Shown: piece after piece, positions 29,392-39,315 of the stretch
Numbering within the stretch: position 1 is the first letter of the stretch
How the letters are laid out: each line of letters starts with the position of its first letter
Assembly: GCA_026982705.1 (NCBI GenBank)
Contig: JALSGP010000021.1
Location: 1 to 61,585 of the forward strand
From: Alphaproteobacteria bacterium
Lineage (GTDB): Bacteria > Pseudomonadota > Alphaproteobacteria > Geminicoccales > Geminicoccaceae
Direction: 5' to 3'
DNA length: 61,585 bases
Notes under the pieces: generated by a model
What the model was told of the DNA's origin: nothing
Database searches by the model: none
The model's input: only the letters and a program-made list of their open reading frames with translations
Program-made: the position numbers and the translations under genes

Positions 29392-30266
29392 CGCCCCTCG
29401 TGGTGGTGACCGGCATGGCGGGCGCCGGCCGGACCAGCGCCCTCAAGATCCTTGAGGATCTGGGCTTCGAGGCGGTGGACAATCTGCCGCTGGGGCTGCT
29501 TTCGCGCCTCGCCGCCGAGACGGAGACGGAGGATCCCTCGCCGCTGGCCCTGGGCATCGACAGCCGCGCCCGCGCCTTCGACCCCGAGCGGCTGCTGGCG
29601 GTGCTGGCCGATCTCCGTCGCGGCCGTCGGCCCCTCCGTCTGCTGTTCCTGGATGCCGACGACGAGGTGCTGCTGCGGCGCTTCGTGGAGACCCGCCGCC
29701 GTCATCCGCTGGCGCCCGGCCGGCCGGTGGCGGACGGCATCGTGCGCGAGCGCCAGATGATGGCGCCCCTCAAGGCCGCCGCCGATCTGGTGGTGGACAC
29801 CGGTCGTCTCACGGTGGCCGATCTCCGCCGCATCCTCGAGGGCCACTTCGGCCCCCGCGACCGCCCCGGGCTCACGGTCACCGTCGTCTCCTTCGCCTTC
29901 CGCCACGGTCTGCCCCGCGAGGCGGATCTGGTCTTCGACGTGCGCTTCCTCGCCAATCCCCATTACGTGGAGGCGCTGCGGCCGCTCACCGGCCGCGATC
30001 CGCGGGTGGCGGCGCACGTCCGTGCCGATCCGGACTACGACGCCTTCGAGTCGCGCCTCTTCGGCCTTCTCGAATTCCTGCTGCCGCGCTATCGCGCCGA
30101 GGGGCGGCGCTATCTCACCGTCGCCGTCGGCTGCACCGGCGGCCGCCACCGCTCGGTGACCGTGGCCGAGCGCCTCGCGGCGCATCTGCGGCGGCTGGGC
30201 TACACGCCCCATCTCGTCCACCGCGACCTGCCGGGAGGGACCCGCATGGCGGATCCGGCGCCATGA
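29388..30266 (+). CDS. rapZ: RNase adapter RapZ
   Basis: Homologue (292 aa) of E. coli RapZ (YvcJ family), a nucleotide- and RNA-binding adapter that directs RNase E to a small RNA controlling amino-sugar synthesis. The P-loop is GMAGAGRTSALKILEDLGF: the usual Lys is Arg15. AVDNLPLGLL, the central ERQMMAPL, and the C-terminal VAVGCTGGRHRSV are all conserved. Start at ATG 29388 within the hprK stop (ATGA). Its stop overlaps the next gene in the same way. Function in alphaproteobacteria is less clear than in E. coli. Confidence 0.92.
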   Translation: MTPLVVVTGMAGAGRTSALKILEDLGFEAVDNLPLGLLSRLAAETETEDPSPLALGIDSRARAFDPERLLAVLADLRRGRRPLRLLFLDADDEVLLRRFVETRRRHPLAPGRPVADGIVRERQMMAPLKAAADLVVDTGRLTVADLRRILEGHFGPRDRPGLTVTVVSFAFRHGLPREADLVFDVRFLANPHYVEALRPLTGRDPRVAAHVRADPDYDAFESRLFGLLEFLLPRYRAEGRRYLTVAVGCTGGRHRSVTVAERLAAHLRRLGYTPHLVHRDLPGGTRMADPAP

Positions 30267-30679
30267 TCGGCATCGTCCTCGTCACCCACGGCGACCTCGC
30301 CCGCGAGTTCGTCACCGCCCTCGAGCACATCGTCGGCCCCCAGGAGGCGATCCGCGCCGTCGCCATCGGTCCCGAGGACGACGTGGAGCGCCGCCGGGCC
30401 GAGATCCTGGAGGCCATCGCCGCCGTCGACCGCGGCCGCGGCGTGGTGGTGCTCACGGACATGTTCGGCGGCACCCCCTCCAACCTCGCCCTCACCGCCC
30501 TCGACCGTCCCGGCGTCGAGGTCGTCGCCGGCGTCAATCTGCCCATGCTGATCAAGCTCGCCAGCGTTCGCCGTCAGCTCCCCCTCGCCGAGGCGGTGGA
30601 GGCGGCCGCCGAGGCGGGCCGGCGCTACATCAAGCTGGCCAGCCGCTATCTCGGTGAAGTCGACCGCCACGGCCGATGA
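30263..30679 (+). CDS. PTS EIIA component, mannose family
   Basis: A single-domain EIIA(Man) protein (138 aa), with active-site His9 in IVLVTHGDLA and the conserved VVVLTDMFGGTPSNLA. No EIIB/C/D transport subunits are nearby, so as in other alphaproteobacteria it is probably regulatory rather than part of a sugar transporter. ATGA overlaps on both sides couple it to rapZ and ptsH. Confidence 0.92.
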   Translation: MIGIVLVTHGDLAREFVTALEHIVGPQEAIRAVAIGPEDDVERRRAEILEAIAAVDRGRGVVVLTDMFGGTPSNLALTALDRPGVEVVAGVNLPMLIKLASVRRQLPLAEAVEAAAEAGRRYIKLASRYLGEVDRHGR

Positions 30680-30966
30680 GCGAGTCCCGGCGCGATCCCC
30701 CCGTCGCCCGCACCCGGGTCACCGTCGTCAACGCCCGCGGCCTCCATGCCCGTGCCGCCGCCCGCTTCGCGCGTCTCGCCGAGGGGTTCGCCGCCGAGGT
30801 GACGGTGAGCCGCGACGACCTCGCGGTACCGGCCACCTCCATCCTCGGCCTCATGATGCTGGCCGCCGCTCCCGGCACCGAGCTGGAGCTGGAGGCGCGG
30901 GGCGCGGACGCCGAGGCCGCCGTCGCCGCCCTCGCCGACCTTGTGCGCCGCGGTTTCGACGAATAG
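30676..30966 (+). CDS. ptsH: phosphocarrier protein HPr/NPr
   Basis: Small phosphocarrier (96 aa) that passes phosphate from enzyme I (not in window) to EIIA proteins. Phospho-His24 lies in NARGLHARAAARF. The serine target of HprK is Ser55 in ATSILGLMML. The first nine residues are an extra polar tail. Starts within the EIIA stop (ATGA). Confidence 0.95.
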   Translation: MSESRRDPPVARTRVTVVNARGLHARAAARFARLAEGFAAEVTVSRDDLAVPATSILGLMMLAAAPGTELELEARGADAEAAVAALADLVRRGFDE

Positions 30967-31017
30967 ACCCGGCCTCGGCCGAGTCGCCGTGCAACCCATC
31001 CGGAGGATCCGTTCACG

Positions 31018-32322
31018 ATGACCGAGCACAGCGAGTTCCGCGATTATCGCGTCGCCGACATTTCCCTCGCCGAATGGGGTCGCCGGGAGATCGCCATCGC
31101 CGAGCGCGAGATGCCCGGTCTCATGGCCGTGCGCGCGGAATACGGCGACGCCAAGCCGCTGCGCGGGGCCCGCATCGCCGGCTGTCTCCACATGACGGTG
31201 GAGACGGCGGTCCTGATCCGCACCCTCCGCCATCTCGGCGCCGAGGTGCGGTGGTCCTCCTGCAACCTCTTCTCCACCCAGGACCACGCCGCCGCCGCCA
31301 TGGCCGCCGAGGGCGTGCCGGTCTTCGCCTGGAAGGGAGAGACGGAGGAGGAATACTGGTGGTGCGTGGAGCGGACCATCTTCGGCCCCGACGGCTGGCG
31401 CCCCAATCTGCTCCTGGACGACGGCGGTGATCTCACCTGGCTCATGCACGAGAAGTATCCGGAGCTGCTGGCCGACGTGCGCGGCGTCTCCGAGGAGACC
31501 ACCACCGGGGTCCACCGCCTCTACGAGATGGAGCGGCAGGGCCGGCTCCTGATCCCCGCCATCAACGTCAACGACAGCGTCACCAAGTCCAAGTTCGACA
31601 ACCTCTACGGCTGCCGCCAGAGTCTGCTGGACGGCCTCATGCGCGCCACCTCCACCATGATCGCCGGCAAGGTGGCGGTGGTGTGCGGCTACGGCGACGT
31701 GGGCAAGGGCTGTGCCCAGGCGCTGCGCGGCCAGGGGGCGCGGGTGGTGATCACCGAGATCGACCCCATCTGCGCCCTGCAGGCGGCCATGGACGGCTAC
31801 GAGGTGGCCACCATGGAGGAGATGGCGCCGGTGGGCGACATCTTCGTCACCGCCACCGGCAACATCGACGTCATCACCCTCGATCACATGCGGGCGATGA
31901 AGGACGGGGCCATCGTCTGCAACATCGGTCACTTCGATTCCGAGATCCAGGTCTCGGCTCTGCGCAACTTCCGCTGGCGTGAGATCAAACCCCAGGTGGA
32001 CGAAGTGGAATTTCCCGACGGCAAGAAGATCATCGTCCTCGCCAAGGGGCGACTGGTCAATCTCGGCTGCGCCAAGGGTCACCCCAGCTTCGTCATGAGC
32101 GCCTCCTTCACCAATCAGGTGCTGGCACAGATCGAACTCTGGACCAATCCGGGCAAGTACGAGCGCAAAGTCTACATGCTCCCCAAGAAACTGGACGAGA
32201 AGGTGGCGCGGCTGCACCTGGACAAGCTCGGCGTGCGCCTCACCCGGCTCACCCCCGAACAGGCCGCCTACATCGGCGTCGATGTCGACGGACCGTACAA
32301 GCCCGACCACTACCGCTACTGA
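31018..32322 (+). CDS. ahcY: adenosylhomocysteinase
   Basis: Hydrolyses S-adenosylhomocysteine to adenosine and homocysteine, relieving product inhibition of methyltransferases. The 434 residues carry the NAD-binding [18 protein letters not shown], the substrate region [20 protein letters not shown], and a C-terminal end [11 protein letters not shown] that is nearly invariant in the family. GGAGG about 11 bases before ATG. The 51-bp gap after ptsH is too short for a known SAH riboswitch. Its next-door position to the PTS genes is common in alphaproteobacteria. Confidence 0.98.
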   Translation: MTEHSEFRDYRVADISLAEWGRREIAIAEREMPGLMAVRAEYGDAKPLRGARIAGCLHMTVETAVLIRTLRHLGAEVRWSSCNLFSTQDHAAAAMAAEGVPVFAWKGETEEEYWWCVERTIFGPDGWRPNLLLDDGGDLTWLMHEKYPELLADVRGVSEETTTGVHRLYEMERQGRLLIPAINVNDSVTKSKFDNLYGCRQSLLDGLMRATSTMIAGKVAVVCGYGDVGKGCAQALRGQGARVVITEIDPICALQAAMDGYEVATMEEMAPVGDIFVTATGNIDVITLDHMRAMKDGAIVCNIGHFDSEIQVSALRNFRWREIKPQVDEVEFPDGKKIIVLAKGRLVNLGCAKGHPSFVMSASFTNQVLAQIELWTNPGKYERKVYMLPKKLDEKVARLHLDKLGVRLTRLTPEQAAYIGVDVDGPYKPDHYRY

Positions 32323-32326
32323 GCCC

Positions 32327-32794
32327 GTGCGGGCGGTCCGGCGTCTCCCCTCCAAGGAGGCCACGCGCCGCCTGGCCGCCCGCCTCGCCCGCCTGCTGCG
32401 GCCGGGTGATCTCGTCTTCCTCGAGGGCGATCTCGGCAGCGGCAAGACCACCCTCGCCCGCGCCCTGATCCGCGCCCGTGCCGGCGCCGACATCGAGGTG
32501 CCGAGCCCCACCTTCACCCTGGTCCAGCGCTACGAGCTGCCGGACCTCACCCTGGTCCACGCCGACCTCTACCGTCTGAGCGCCCCCGAGGAGGTGGAGG
32601 AGCTGGGGCTGGAGGAGGCGCTGGAGACGGCGGCGGTGCTGGTGGAATGGCCGGAGCGGGCGGCCGACCTCTTGCCGCCGCCGACCCTGGTGCTACGCTT
32701 GCGATTCGAGCCGCGGGTGGAGGAGGCGCGGGTGGTGGAGATGGAGGCCGCGGAGGGCTTCCGCGACCGCCTGTCGGAGCTGGCGGCGAACTAG
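32327..32794 (+). CDS. tsaE: tRNA threonylcarbamoyladenosine biosynthesis protein TsaE
   Basis: ATPase that works with TsaB/TsaD in making t6A37 of ANN-decoding tRNAs. P-loop EGDLGSGKTT at about 33-42, then the family's PSPTFTLVQRYE and HADLYRL, and LVEWPERAADLLP. I prefer the GTG at 32327, giving 155 residues (E. coli TsaE 153) and a start four bases after ahcY. An in-frame ATG at 32282 inside ahcY would add 15 unlikely residues. Neither has a strong ribosome-binding sequence. The amgK/murU genes that often follow in relatives are missing here; addB comes directly. Confidence 0.9.
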   Translation: MRAVRRLPSKEATRRLAARLARLLRPGDLVFLEGDLGSGKTTLARALIRARAGADIEVPSPTFTLVQRYELPDLTLVHADLYRLSAPEEVEELGLEEALETAAVLVEWPERAADLLPPPTLVLRLRFEPRVEEARVVEMEAAEGFRDRLSELAAN

Positions 32795-32797
32795 ATC

Positions 32798-35700
32798 ATG
32801 GCCGGAGCCGGTCTGCCGCCGCCCGGGATCTATCACGTCCCGGCCGGCGTGCCCCTGCTGGACGTCCTGGTGGACCGGCTGCTCGACCTCGACGTCGAGA
32901 CCCTCGGCCGTACCCGTCTGCTGCTGCCCTCCCGCCGCACCTGCGAGCTGGCCCGCCGGCGGCTGTTGGAGCGCTCGGGCGGCCGGCCGCTGCTGCTGCC
33001 GCGGATCGAGCCGGTGGGCGAGGTGGACGCCGGCGAGATCGCCGTCGATCCCGACCTCGCCGCCGAGGTGCCGCCGGCGATCCCGCCCCTCCACCGCCTC
33101 CTCGCCCTCGCCCGTCTGGTGGCGGCGAGCGGCGTGGCCCTCGAACAGGCGGTGCGCCTCGCCGCCGAGCTCGCCCGCCTGCTGGACGAGCTGGCCACCG
33201 AGGAGGTGGCCCTCGACGTCCTCGACCGGCTGGTGCCGGAGGAATTCGCCGAACACTGGCAGCGGGTGTTGGCGTTCCTCGCGGTCCTGCGCGACCGCTG
33301 GCCCGACTTCCTGCGCGCCTGCGGGCGGATCGAGCCGGCGGAGCGCCGTCGGCGGCTGCTGGACCGGCGGGCCGAGCGCTGGCGGCGCGATCCACCCCGC
33401 GATCCGGTGATCGCCGCCGGCATCACCGGCACGGTGCCGGCGGTGGCACGGCTGCTGGCGGTGGTCGCCCGCCTGCCGCGGGGCTGGGTCATCCTGCCGG
33501 GCCTCGACGTGGACATGGACGAGGAGAGCTGGCGGGCGGTCCGCACCACCCCCTCCCATCCCCAGTGGGCGCTCGCCCGGCTGCTGGAGGAGCATCTCGG
33601 GCGGGACCGGGCGGCGGTGCCCTCCTTCGTGGCCGACGGAGATCCCACGACCCCGGCCCGCCGGGCCCGCGCCCGGCTGTGGCGGGAGGTGATGCGCCCG
33701 GCGGGCGCCTCCGAGCGCTGGCGGGAGCTGCCCCCCTTTCCCGCGGAGGCCTTCGACGGCCTCCACCTCCTCGAGGCCGAGGACCGGGCGGAGGAGGCCC
33801 TCGCCGTCGCCCTCGCCCTGCGGGAGGCCCTGGAGACGCCCGGGCGCAGCGCCGTCCTGGTGACCACCGATCGCCATCTCGCGCGGCGGGTCTCGGCCGA
33901 GCTCACGCGCTGGGGGCTGGAGGTGGACGACAGCGCCGGCGTTCCCCTCGACCAGACGCCACCGGGCGCCTTCCTCCTCCACCTCGCCCACGCCGCCCTC
34001 GAGGAGGCGCCGCCGGTGGCGCTGCTCTCGGCCCTCAAGCATCCGCTCGCCCGCGGCGGCCTGCCCCCCGGCGTCTTCCGCGCCCGGGTCCGGTGGCTGG
34101 AGCGAGCGGTGCTGCGGGGCCCGCGCCCGGCGGGCGGTCTGCCCGGCATCCGCCGACGGCTCCTCGACCTCACCGAGGACGGGGGCGAGAGCGCCCCGGA
34201 CGGAGGCGTGGGGGAACTCCTCGCCTGGTTCGACGACCTCCTCGCGGCCCTCGCCCCCCTCACCCGCCTCGCCGGCGCCCGCGTGTCCCTGGCGGAGCTG
34301 CTCGACGCGCATCGGGCGGTGGCCGAGCGGCTCGCCCGCGACGAAGGGGGGCGCTGCATCCTGTGGGACGAGGCGGCGGGACGCCACGCCCGCCGTTTCT
34401 TCCACGAGCTGCGGGCGGCCGTCCTCGCACCCGGGGAGCGGTCACCGACCGACGATCCCGGTGAGGGGGACCGCGGATCGCCGGCCGGGACCGCCCTTCC
34501 CCTCGCCCTGGATGCCGGGGCCTATCCCGCCCTCCTCGCCCATCTCATGGCCCAGCAGACGGTGCGACCGCCCCCGCAGCGCCGCCATCCGCGTCTCGCC
34601 ATCCTCGGCCCCATCGAGAGCCGGCTCTATCCCGCCGACCTGGTGGTGATCGGCGCCCTCGACGAGGGCCACTGGCCGCGACCCGCCGAGGCCGGTCCCT
34701 GGTTCAGCCGGGCCATGCGCGAGGAGGCGGGGCTGCCGCCGGTGGAGCAGAAGATCGGCTTCGCCGCCCACGACTTCGTGCAGGCGGCGAGCGCCCCCCG
34801 GGTGCTGCTCACCCGCGCCCGCCGCGACGAACAGGGGCAGCCCACCGTCCCCTCCCGCTGGCTGCAGCGGCTGGAGGCGGTGCTGCGCGCCGCCGGATGC
34901 GACCGGGCCGGCCCGGAGCCGGTCTCCCATCTCGACTGGGCGCGGGCGCTGGACCGGCCCGCCGGCTACCGGCCAAGGGGACGGCCACGGCCGGTCCCAC
35001 CCCGTGCCGTCCGCCCGCGGGAGCTGCGGGCCACCGAGATCGAGTGGCTGATGAAGGACCCCTACCGGTTCTATGCCCGCCGCATCCTGGGCCTGGAGCC
35101 CCTCGACCCGCTGGACGCGGATGCCACCGCGCTGGAGCGCGGCGTCCGGATCCACGAGATCCTGCGGGCCTTCGTCGCCGAGGGCCCCGATCCGGTGACG
35201 GCACCGGAGGATGCCCGCCGCCATCTCCACACCCTCGCCGACCGCCACTTCGCCGCCGTCCCCGCCTCCCCCCACCTGAGCCTCCTGTGGCGGGCGCGCT
35301 TCCTCGCCCTCCTCGACGATCTCCTCGAGAAGGAGCGCGAACGGCGGCCGGATCTCGCGGCCGTCCACACGGAGATCGCCGGCCGCCTCGAGCTGTCGCT
35401 GCCGGTGAAGGTGGATCCGGTGATCCGCATGCGCGCCGATCGCATCGAGCACGCCCGCGAGGGCACCTACCGGATCGTCGACTACAAGACCGGCGCGCTG
35501 CCGCGAAGGGAGGAGGTCCGGCGCGGGCTCGCGCCCCAGTTGCTGCTGGAGGCCCTCGCCCTCGAGGCCGGAGGTTTCCGCGGGCTCGACGGCGGACCGG
35601 TGGCGGCGGTGGAGTACTGGCGGCTCGGCGGGAAAGGCGAAGTGGAGGTCCTGCGCCTCGACGGCGAGGTGCTGCGGCAGGCGCTGGAGGATGCGCGCGC

Positions 35701-35842
35701 GGGCCTTGCGCGTCTGCTGACGCACTTCCTGGGCGAGAACGCGCCCTTCCCCGCGGTCCCGCGGCCGGAGGTGGCCGAACGCGCCAATCCCTACGCCCAT
35801 CTCGCACGGGTGCCGGAATGGTGGGGCCATCCGGAAGCCTGA
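32798..35842 (+). CDS. addB: double-strand break repair protein AddB
   Basis: Subunit of the AddAB helicase-nuclease, which resects double-strand breaks to a Chi-like site and loads RecA. The 1014 residues show an inactivated UvrD-like helicase part: the N-terminus is LLLPSRRTCELARRRLL, with no classical Walker A. QQTVRPPPQRRHPRLAILGPIESRLYPADLVVIGALDEGHWP is the alphaproteobacterial AddB middle motif. The C-terminal PD-(D/E)xK nuclease has GVRIHEILRAF and YRIVDYKTGALP. The cysteines that bind 4Fe-4S in Firmicute AddB are absent (LMKDPYRFYARR at the first position), as expected for this clade. It overlaps addA by 25 bases. Confidence 0.93.
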   Translation: MAGAGLPPPGIYHVPAGVPLLDVLVDRLLDLDVETLGRTRLLLPSRRTCELARRRLLERSGGRPLLLPRIEPVGEVDAGEIAVDPDLAAEVPPAIPPLHRLLALARLVAASGVALEQAVRLAAELARLLDELATEEVALDVLDRLVPEEFAEHWQRVLAFLAVLRDRWPDFLRACGRIEPAERRRRLLDRRAERWRRDPPRDPVIAAGITGTVPAVARLLAVVARLPRGWVILPGLDVDMDEESWRAVRTTPSHPQWALARLLEEHLGRDRAAVPSFVADGDPTTPARRARARLWREVMRPAGASERWRELPPFPAEAFDGLHLLEAEDRAEEALAVALALREALETPGRSAVLVTTDRHLARRVSAELTRWGLEVDDSAGVPLDQTPPGAFLLHLAHAALEEAPPVALLSALKHPLARGGLPPGVFRARVRWLERAVLRGPRPAGGLPGIRRRLLDLTEDGGESAPDGGVGELLAWFDDLLAALAPLTRLAGARVSLAELLDAHRAVAERLARDEGGRCILWDEAAGRHARRFFHELRAAVLAPGERSPTDDPGEGDRGSPAGTALPLALDAGAYPALLAHLMAQQTVRPPPQRRHPRLAILGPIESRLYPADLVVIGALDEGHWPRPAEAGPWFSRAMREEAGLPPVEQKIGFAAHDFVQAASAPRVLLTRARRDEQGQPTVPSRWLQRLEAVLRAAGCDRAGPEPVSHLDWARALDRPAGYRPRGRPRPVPPRAVRPRELRATEIEWLMKDPYRFYARRILGLEPLDPLDADATALERGVRIHEILRAFVAEGPDPVTAPEDARRHLHTLADRHFAAVPASPHLSLLWRARFLALLDDLLEKERERRPDLAAVHTEIAGRLELSLPVKVDPVIRMRADRIEHAREGTYRIVDYKTGALPRREEVRRGLAPQLLLEALALEAGGFRGLDGGPVAAVEYWRLGGKGEVEVLRLDGEVLRQALEDARAGLARLLTHFLGENAPFPAVPRPEVAERANPYAHLARVPEWWGHPEA

Positions 35843-38800
35843 GACCGACGCCGGCCCAGCGGCGGGTGGCCGATCCGCGGCGGTCGGCCTGGGTGGTGGC
35901 CAATGCCGGGACCGGCAAGACCCGGGTCCTGACGGACCGGGTGCTGCGACTGCTGCTGGACGGTGCTGATCCCGCCGGCATCCTCTGTCTCACCTTCACC
36001 CGCGCGGCCGCCGCCGAGATGACCGCCCGCATCGAGGCCAGGCTCGCCGCCTGGGCCACCGCCTCCGACGAGGATCTGGCCGCCGATCTGGAGGCGCTCC
36101 TCGGTACCCCTCCGGACGGGCCGACGGAACGCCGCGCCCGGCGCCTCTTCGCCCGCGTGCTGGAGCTGCCCCGCGGCCTCGCCATCCAGACCATCCACGC
36201 CTTCTGCGGCGAGCTGCTGCGCCGCTTCCCGCTGGAGGCGGGCATCCCGCCCCACTTCGAGACGGCGGACGAGGGCAGGGCCCGCGAGCTGTTCGCCGAG
36301 GCCCGCGAAGAGGTGCTGGCGGAGGCGGCGGCGCGGCCGGAGAGCCCGTCCGGGCGGGCCCTGGCACGCCTCGCGGCCGAGTTCTCCGACGGTTCCCTGT
36401 TCGAGGCGCTGGACGAACTGCGACGGCTGCGGCGCCCCCTGCTGGCCGCCGTCGAGGCCCACGGCAGCCTCGACGGGCTGCTGGAGGCCCTCGCCGCCGC
36501 CCTCGGCGCGGATCCCGACGAGGAGGAGACGGACATCCTCGCCGCCGCCTGTGCCGAGGAAGCCTTCGACCGCGAGGCGCTTTCCTCCCTGTGCGCCTGG
36601 TGGGAGGCCCACGGGAGCGATCGCGCCCGCCGTGCCGCCGCCACCCTGGGTGCCTGGCTCGCCCGCGATCCGGCGGCCCGGCGGGACACCCTCCACGAAC
36701 TGTCCGGGGACGTCTTCCGCAAGGACTGGAAACCGAACGGCAACCTCCTGCGTCTCGGAGGCTTCCGGAACAGTGAGGTCGCCGCCGTCTACACGGCCGA
36801 GGCGGACCGCTGGCAGACGGTGTGGGCCCGCGTCCGCGCCCGCAGCACCCTCGCCCGCAGCGAGGCCCTGCTGCGCATCGGCCATGCCGTGCTCCTCCGC
36901 TACGATCTGCGGATGCGACGGGAGGCGCTCCTGGACTTCGACGATCTGATCGCCCACGCCCGCCGGCTGCTGGAAGGCGGGACCGCCTGGGTACTCTACA
37001 AGCTCGATGCCCGCATCGAACACGTGCTGGTGGACGAGGCCCAGGACACCAGCCCGGAGCAGTGGCGCATCGTCGAGGCCATCCTCGACGAGTTCCTCGC
37101 CGGCACGGGCGCCCACGACCGGCCCCGCACCTTCTTCGTGGTGGGCGACGAGAAGCAGAGCATCTACAGCTTCCAGGGGGCCGACGTGGAGAACTTCCGC
37201 CGGGTGCGTGCCCGTCTGCTGGAGCGGGCCCGCGCCGGCGGCCATCCCCTCGTCACCGAGACCCTCGCCGAATCCTTCCGCGGCACCGAGGCGGTGCTGG
37301 GCCTCGTGGACCGTCTGTTCGCCGCCGTCCCGGAGGTGCGGTCGGGCGTGGTGGCGGAGGGCGAGGCGCTGCGGCACGAGGTGCGTCGCCGGGGCGAGGC
37401 GGGTGTGGTGGAACTGTGGCCGCTCTACCGCCCCCCGGACCGGACCGGGGACGACGGGCCCTGGCCCCTGCCGGAACCGCGCCAGTCGCGGAGTCCGGAG
37501 GCGGTGGTGGCCGAGGTGGTGGCGCGCACCATCCGGGACTGGATCCACCGCGGCGAACCGCTGGCGGCGCGGGGGCGGCCGGTGCGAGCCGGCGACTTCC
37601 TGCTGCTGGTGCGACGGCGGGGCGTGATCCAGGAGCTGGTGGTGCGGGCCCTCCAGCGCCACGGCGTGCCGGTCGCCGGCGTCGACCGCATGGCCCTCGA
37701 CGCCCATCTCGCCGTCATGGACCTGGTGGCTCTCGGCCGGGCCGTTCTGCTGCCCGAGGACGACTACACCTTCGCCTGCCTGCTCAAGAGCCCCCTCCTC
37801 GGCCTCGACGAGGACCAACTCTTCGCCCTCGCCCACGACCGCGGCGGACGGTCCCTGTTCGCGCGGCTCGGGGATTTCGCCCGCAGACCCGGGGCCGAGG
37901 GCGAGCCCTGGCGACGGATCCTCGAGCGCTTCCAGCGATGGCGGGCCCGTGCCGACTTCGTGCCGCCCTACGAGTTCTACGCCTGGGTGCTGGGGGCCGA
38001 GGGCGGGCGCGCGCGACTGCTGGAACGCCTGGGGCCGGATGCGGCCGAGCCCCTCGAGGCCTTCCTCGCCAAGGCCCTCGCCTTTGAAGAAGGGCATCCG
38101 GCGAGCCTCGAGGGCTTCCTCCACTGGTTCACGCTCGGCGCCGGCGAGCTGGTGCGCGATCCCGGCAAGGCACCGGACGCGGTACGGGTCACCACCGTCC
38201 ACGGCGCCAAGGGGCTGGAAGCGCCGGTGGTGTTCCTGCTTGACGCCGGCCCCCACGGCGCGCCGCGCGAGCGCTGTCCCCTGCTGTGGCTGGAGGCGGA
38301 GGGGCGCCCGCCCCTCCCCGTCTGGCGCGGAAGCGGCAGGGACCGACCGCCGCCGGTGGCCGCCGCGGCCGAGGCGGAGGCCCGGCGCCGGGCGGAGGAG
38401 GAGAACCGGCTGCTCTACGTGGCCCTGACCCGCGCCGCCGACCGGCTGGTGGTCACGGGCTGGGCCGGGAGCCGGACCCGCGACGACGCCCTCGACCGCT
38501 GTTGGCACGACTGCATCCGGCGGGCGTTGGAGACCCTGGAGGGCGTCGAGCGGGAGCCGGTCCACCTGGCCGAGGGCTTCACGGGCGAGATCCTGCGCTG
38601 GCGGCGCGGCCAGCCGCGGCCGCGGGCGGAGACGGCGGCACGACCCGCCTCGTCCTCCGTGGAACTCCCGGCCTGGATCCACAGGCCGGCCGCTCCCGAA
38701 CCGGTGACGGCGCCCTGTGCGCCCAGCGGGCTCGCGGCCGCGGACGAGGACGAGAAAACCCCTCCGGCCCCCGACGACCGAGGGCGGGACCGCGGCCTCG

Positions 38801-39312
38801 CCCTCCATCTGCTGCTGCAACACCTGCCGGCGGTGCCGGAGGCGCGGCGCCGCGAGGTGGCGACGGCCCTGCTGCGCGCCGAACATCCGGAACTCGCCCC
38901 CGAGCTGGACGGACTGCTGGCGGAGGCGCTGCGGGTGATGGCGCTGCCGGAGATCGCCGCCGCCTTCGGCCCCGGATCGCGGGCCGAACAGCCGGTCGCC
39001 GGCATGGTCGACGGCCGGCCGGTCGCGGGACGGATCGATCGCTTCGCAGTGGAGGACGGGCGGGTCTTGCTCGTGGACTTCAAGAGCCATCCGCGACCGC
39101 CCGATCGGGTGCCCGACGGGATCCTCCACCAGATGCGGCACTATGCCCGCATTCTCCGCGGGCTGTATCCGGACCGGCGCATCGAGGCGGCGGTGGTGTG
39201 GACGGCGCTCCCGCGGGTGGACGTGCTCGATCTTTCCGGGGATCCATCCGCCGGACCGGGAAGTCCGACGGGATCCGCGGCCGCGGATCCCGTCGACGAC
39301 GATGCACGCTGA
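35818..39312 (+). CDS. addA: double-strand break repair helicase AddA
   Basis: Superfamily-1A helicase-nuclease subunit of AddAB (1164 aa). Walker A ANAGTGKTRVLTDRV begins at about residue 28. Walker B is HVLVDEAQDTSPEQ, followed by VVGDEKQSIYSFQGA and motif VI LLYVALTRAADRLVVTG. The C-terminal nuclease motif is VLLVDFKSH. I placed the start at ATG 35818, inside the end of addB, because the Q-motif (TPAQRRVADP) follows at once; an open frame continues upstream but only as antisense-like filler. Ends three bases before the convergent binding-protein gene. Confidence 0.93.
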   Translation: MVGPSGSLRPTPAQRRVADPRRSAWVVANAGTGKTRVLTDRVLRLLLDGADPAGILCLTFTRAAAAEMTARIEARLAAWATASDEDLAADLEALLGTPPDGPTERRARRLFARVLELPRGLAIQTIHAFCGELLRRFPLEAGIPPHFETADEGRARELFAEAREEVLAEAAARPESPSGRALARLAAEFSDGSLFEALDELRRLRRPLLAAVEAHGSLDGLLEALAAALGADPDEEETDILAAACAEEAFDREALSSLCAWWEAHGSDRARRAAATLGAWLARDPAARRDTLHELSGDVFRKDWKPNGNLLRLGGFRNSEVAAVYTAEADRWQTVWARVRARSTLARSEALLRIGHAVLLRYDLRMRREALLDFDDLIAHARRLLEGGTAWVLYKLDARIEHVLVDEAQDTSPEQWRIVEAILDEFLAGTGAHDRPRTFFVVGDEKQSIYSFQGADVENFRRVRARLLERARAGGHPLVTETLAESFRGTEAVLGLVDRLFAAVPEVRSGVVAEGEALRHEVRRRGEAGVVELWPLYRPPDRTGDDGPWPLPEPRQSRSPEAVVAEVVARTIRDWIHRGEPLAARGRPVRAGDFLLLVRRRGVIQELVVRALQRHGVPVAGVDRMALDAHLAVMDLVALGRAVLLPEDDYTFACLLKSPLLGLDEDQLFALAHDRGGRSLFARLGDFARRPGAEGEPWRRILERFQRWRARADFVPPYEFYAWVLGAEGGRARLLERLGPDAAEPLEAFLAKALAFEEGHPASLEGFLHWFTLGAGELVRDPGKAPDAVRVTTVHGAKGLEAPVVFLLDAGPHGAPRERCPLLWLEAEGRPPLPVWRGSGRDRPPPVAAAAEAEARRRAEEENRLLYVALTRAADRLVVTGWAGSRTRDDALDRCWHDCIRRALETLEGVEREPVHLAEGFTGEILRWRRGQPRPRAETAARPASSSVELPAWIHRPAAPEPVTAPCAPSGLAAADEDEKTPPAPDDRGRDRGLALHLLLQHLPAVPEARRREVATALLRAEHPELAPELDGLLAEALRVMALPEIAAAFGPGSRAEQPVAGMVDGRPVAGRIDRFAVEDGRVLLVDFKSHPRPPDRVPDGILHQMRHYARILRGLYPDRRIEAAVVWTALPRVDVLDLSGDPSAGPGSPTGSAAADPVDDDAR

Positions 39313-39315
39313 AGT

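Noticed and set aside
30967-31017. SAH or SAM riboswitch ahead of ahcY
   Set aside because: The gap is only 51 bp and shows no recognisable conserved core; read-through from ptsH is simpler.
34897-35817. AddA starting far upstream inside addB
   Set aside because: That frame translates to Arg/Pro/Gly-rich filler inside addB; the helicase Q-motif begins right after ATG 35818.
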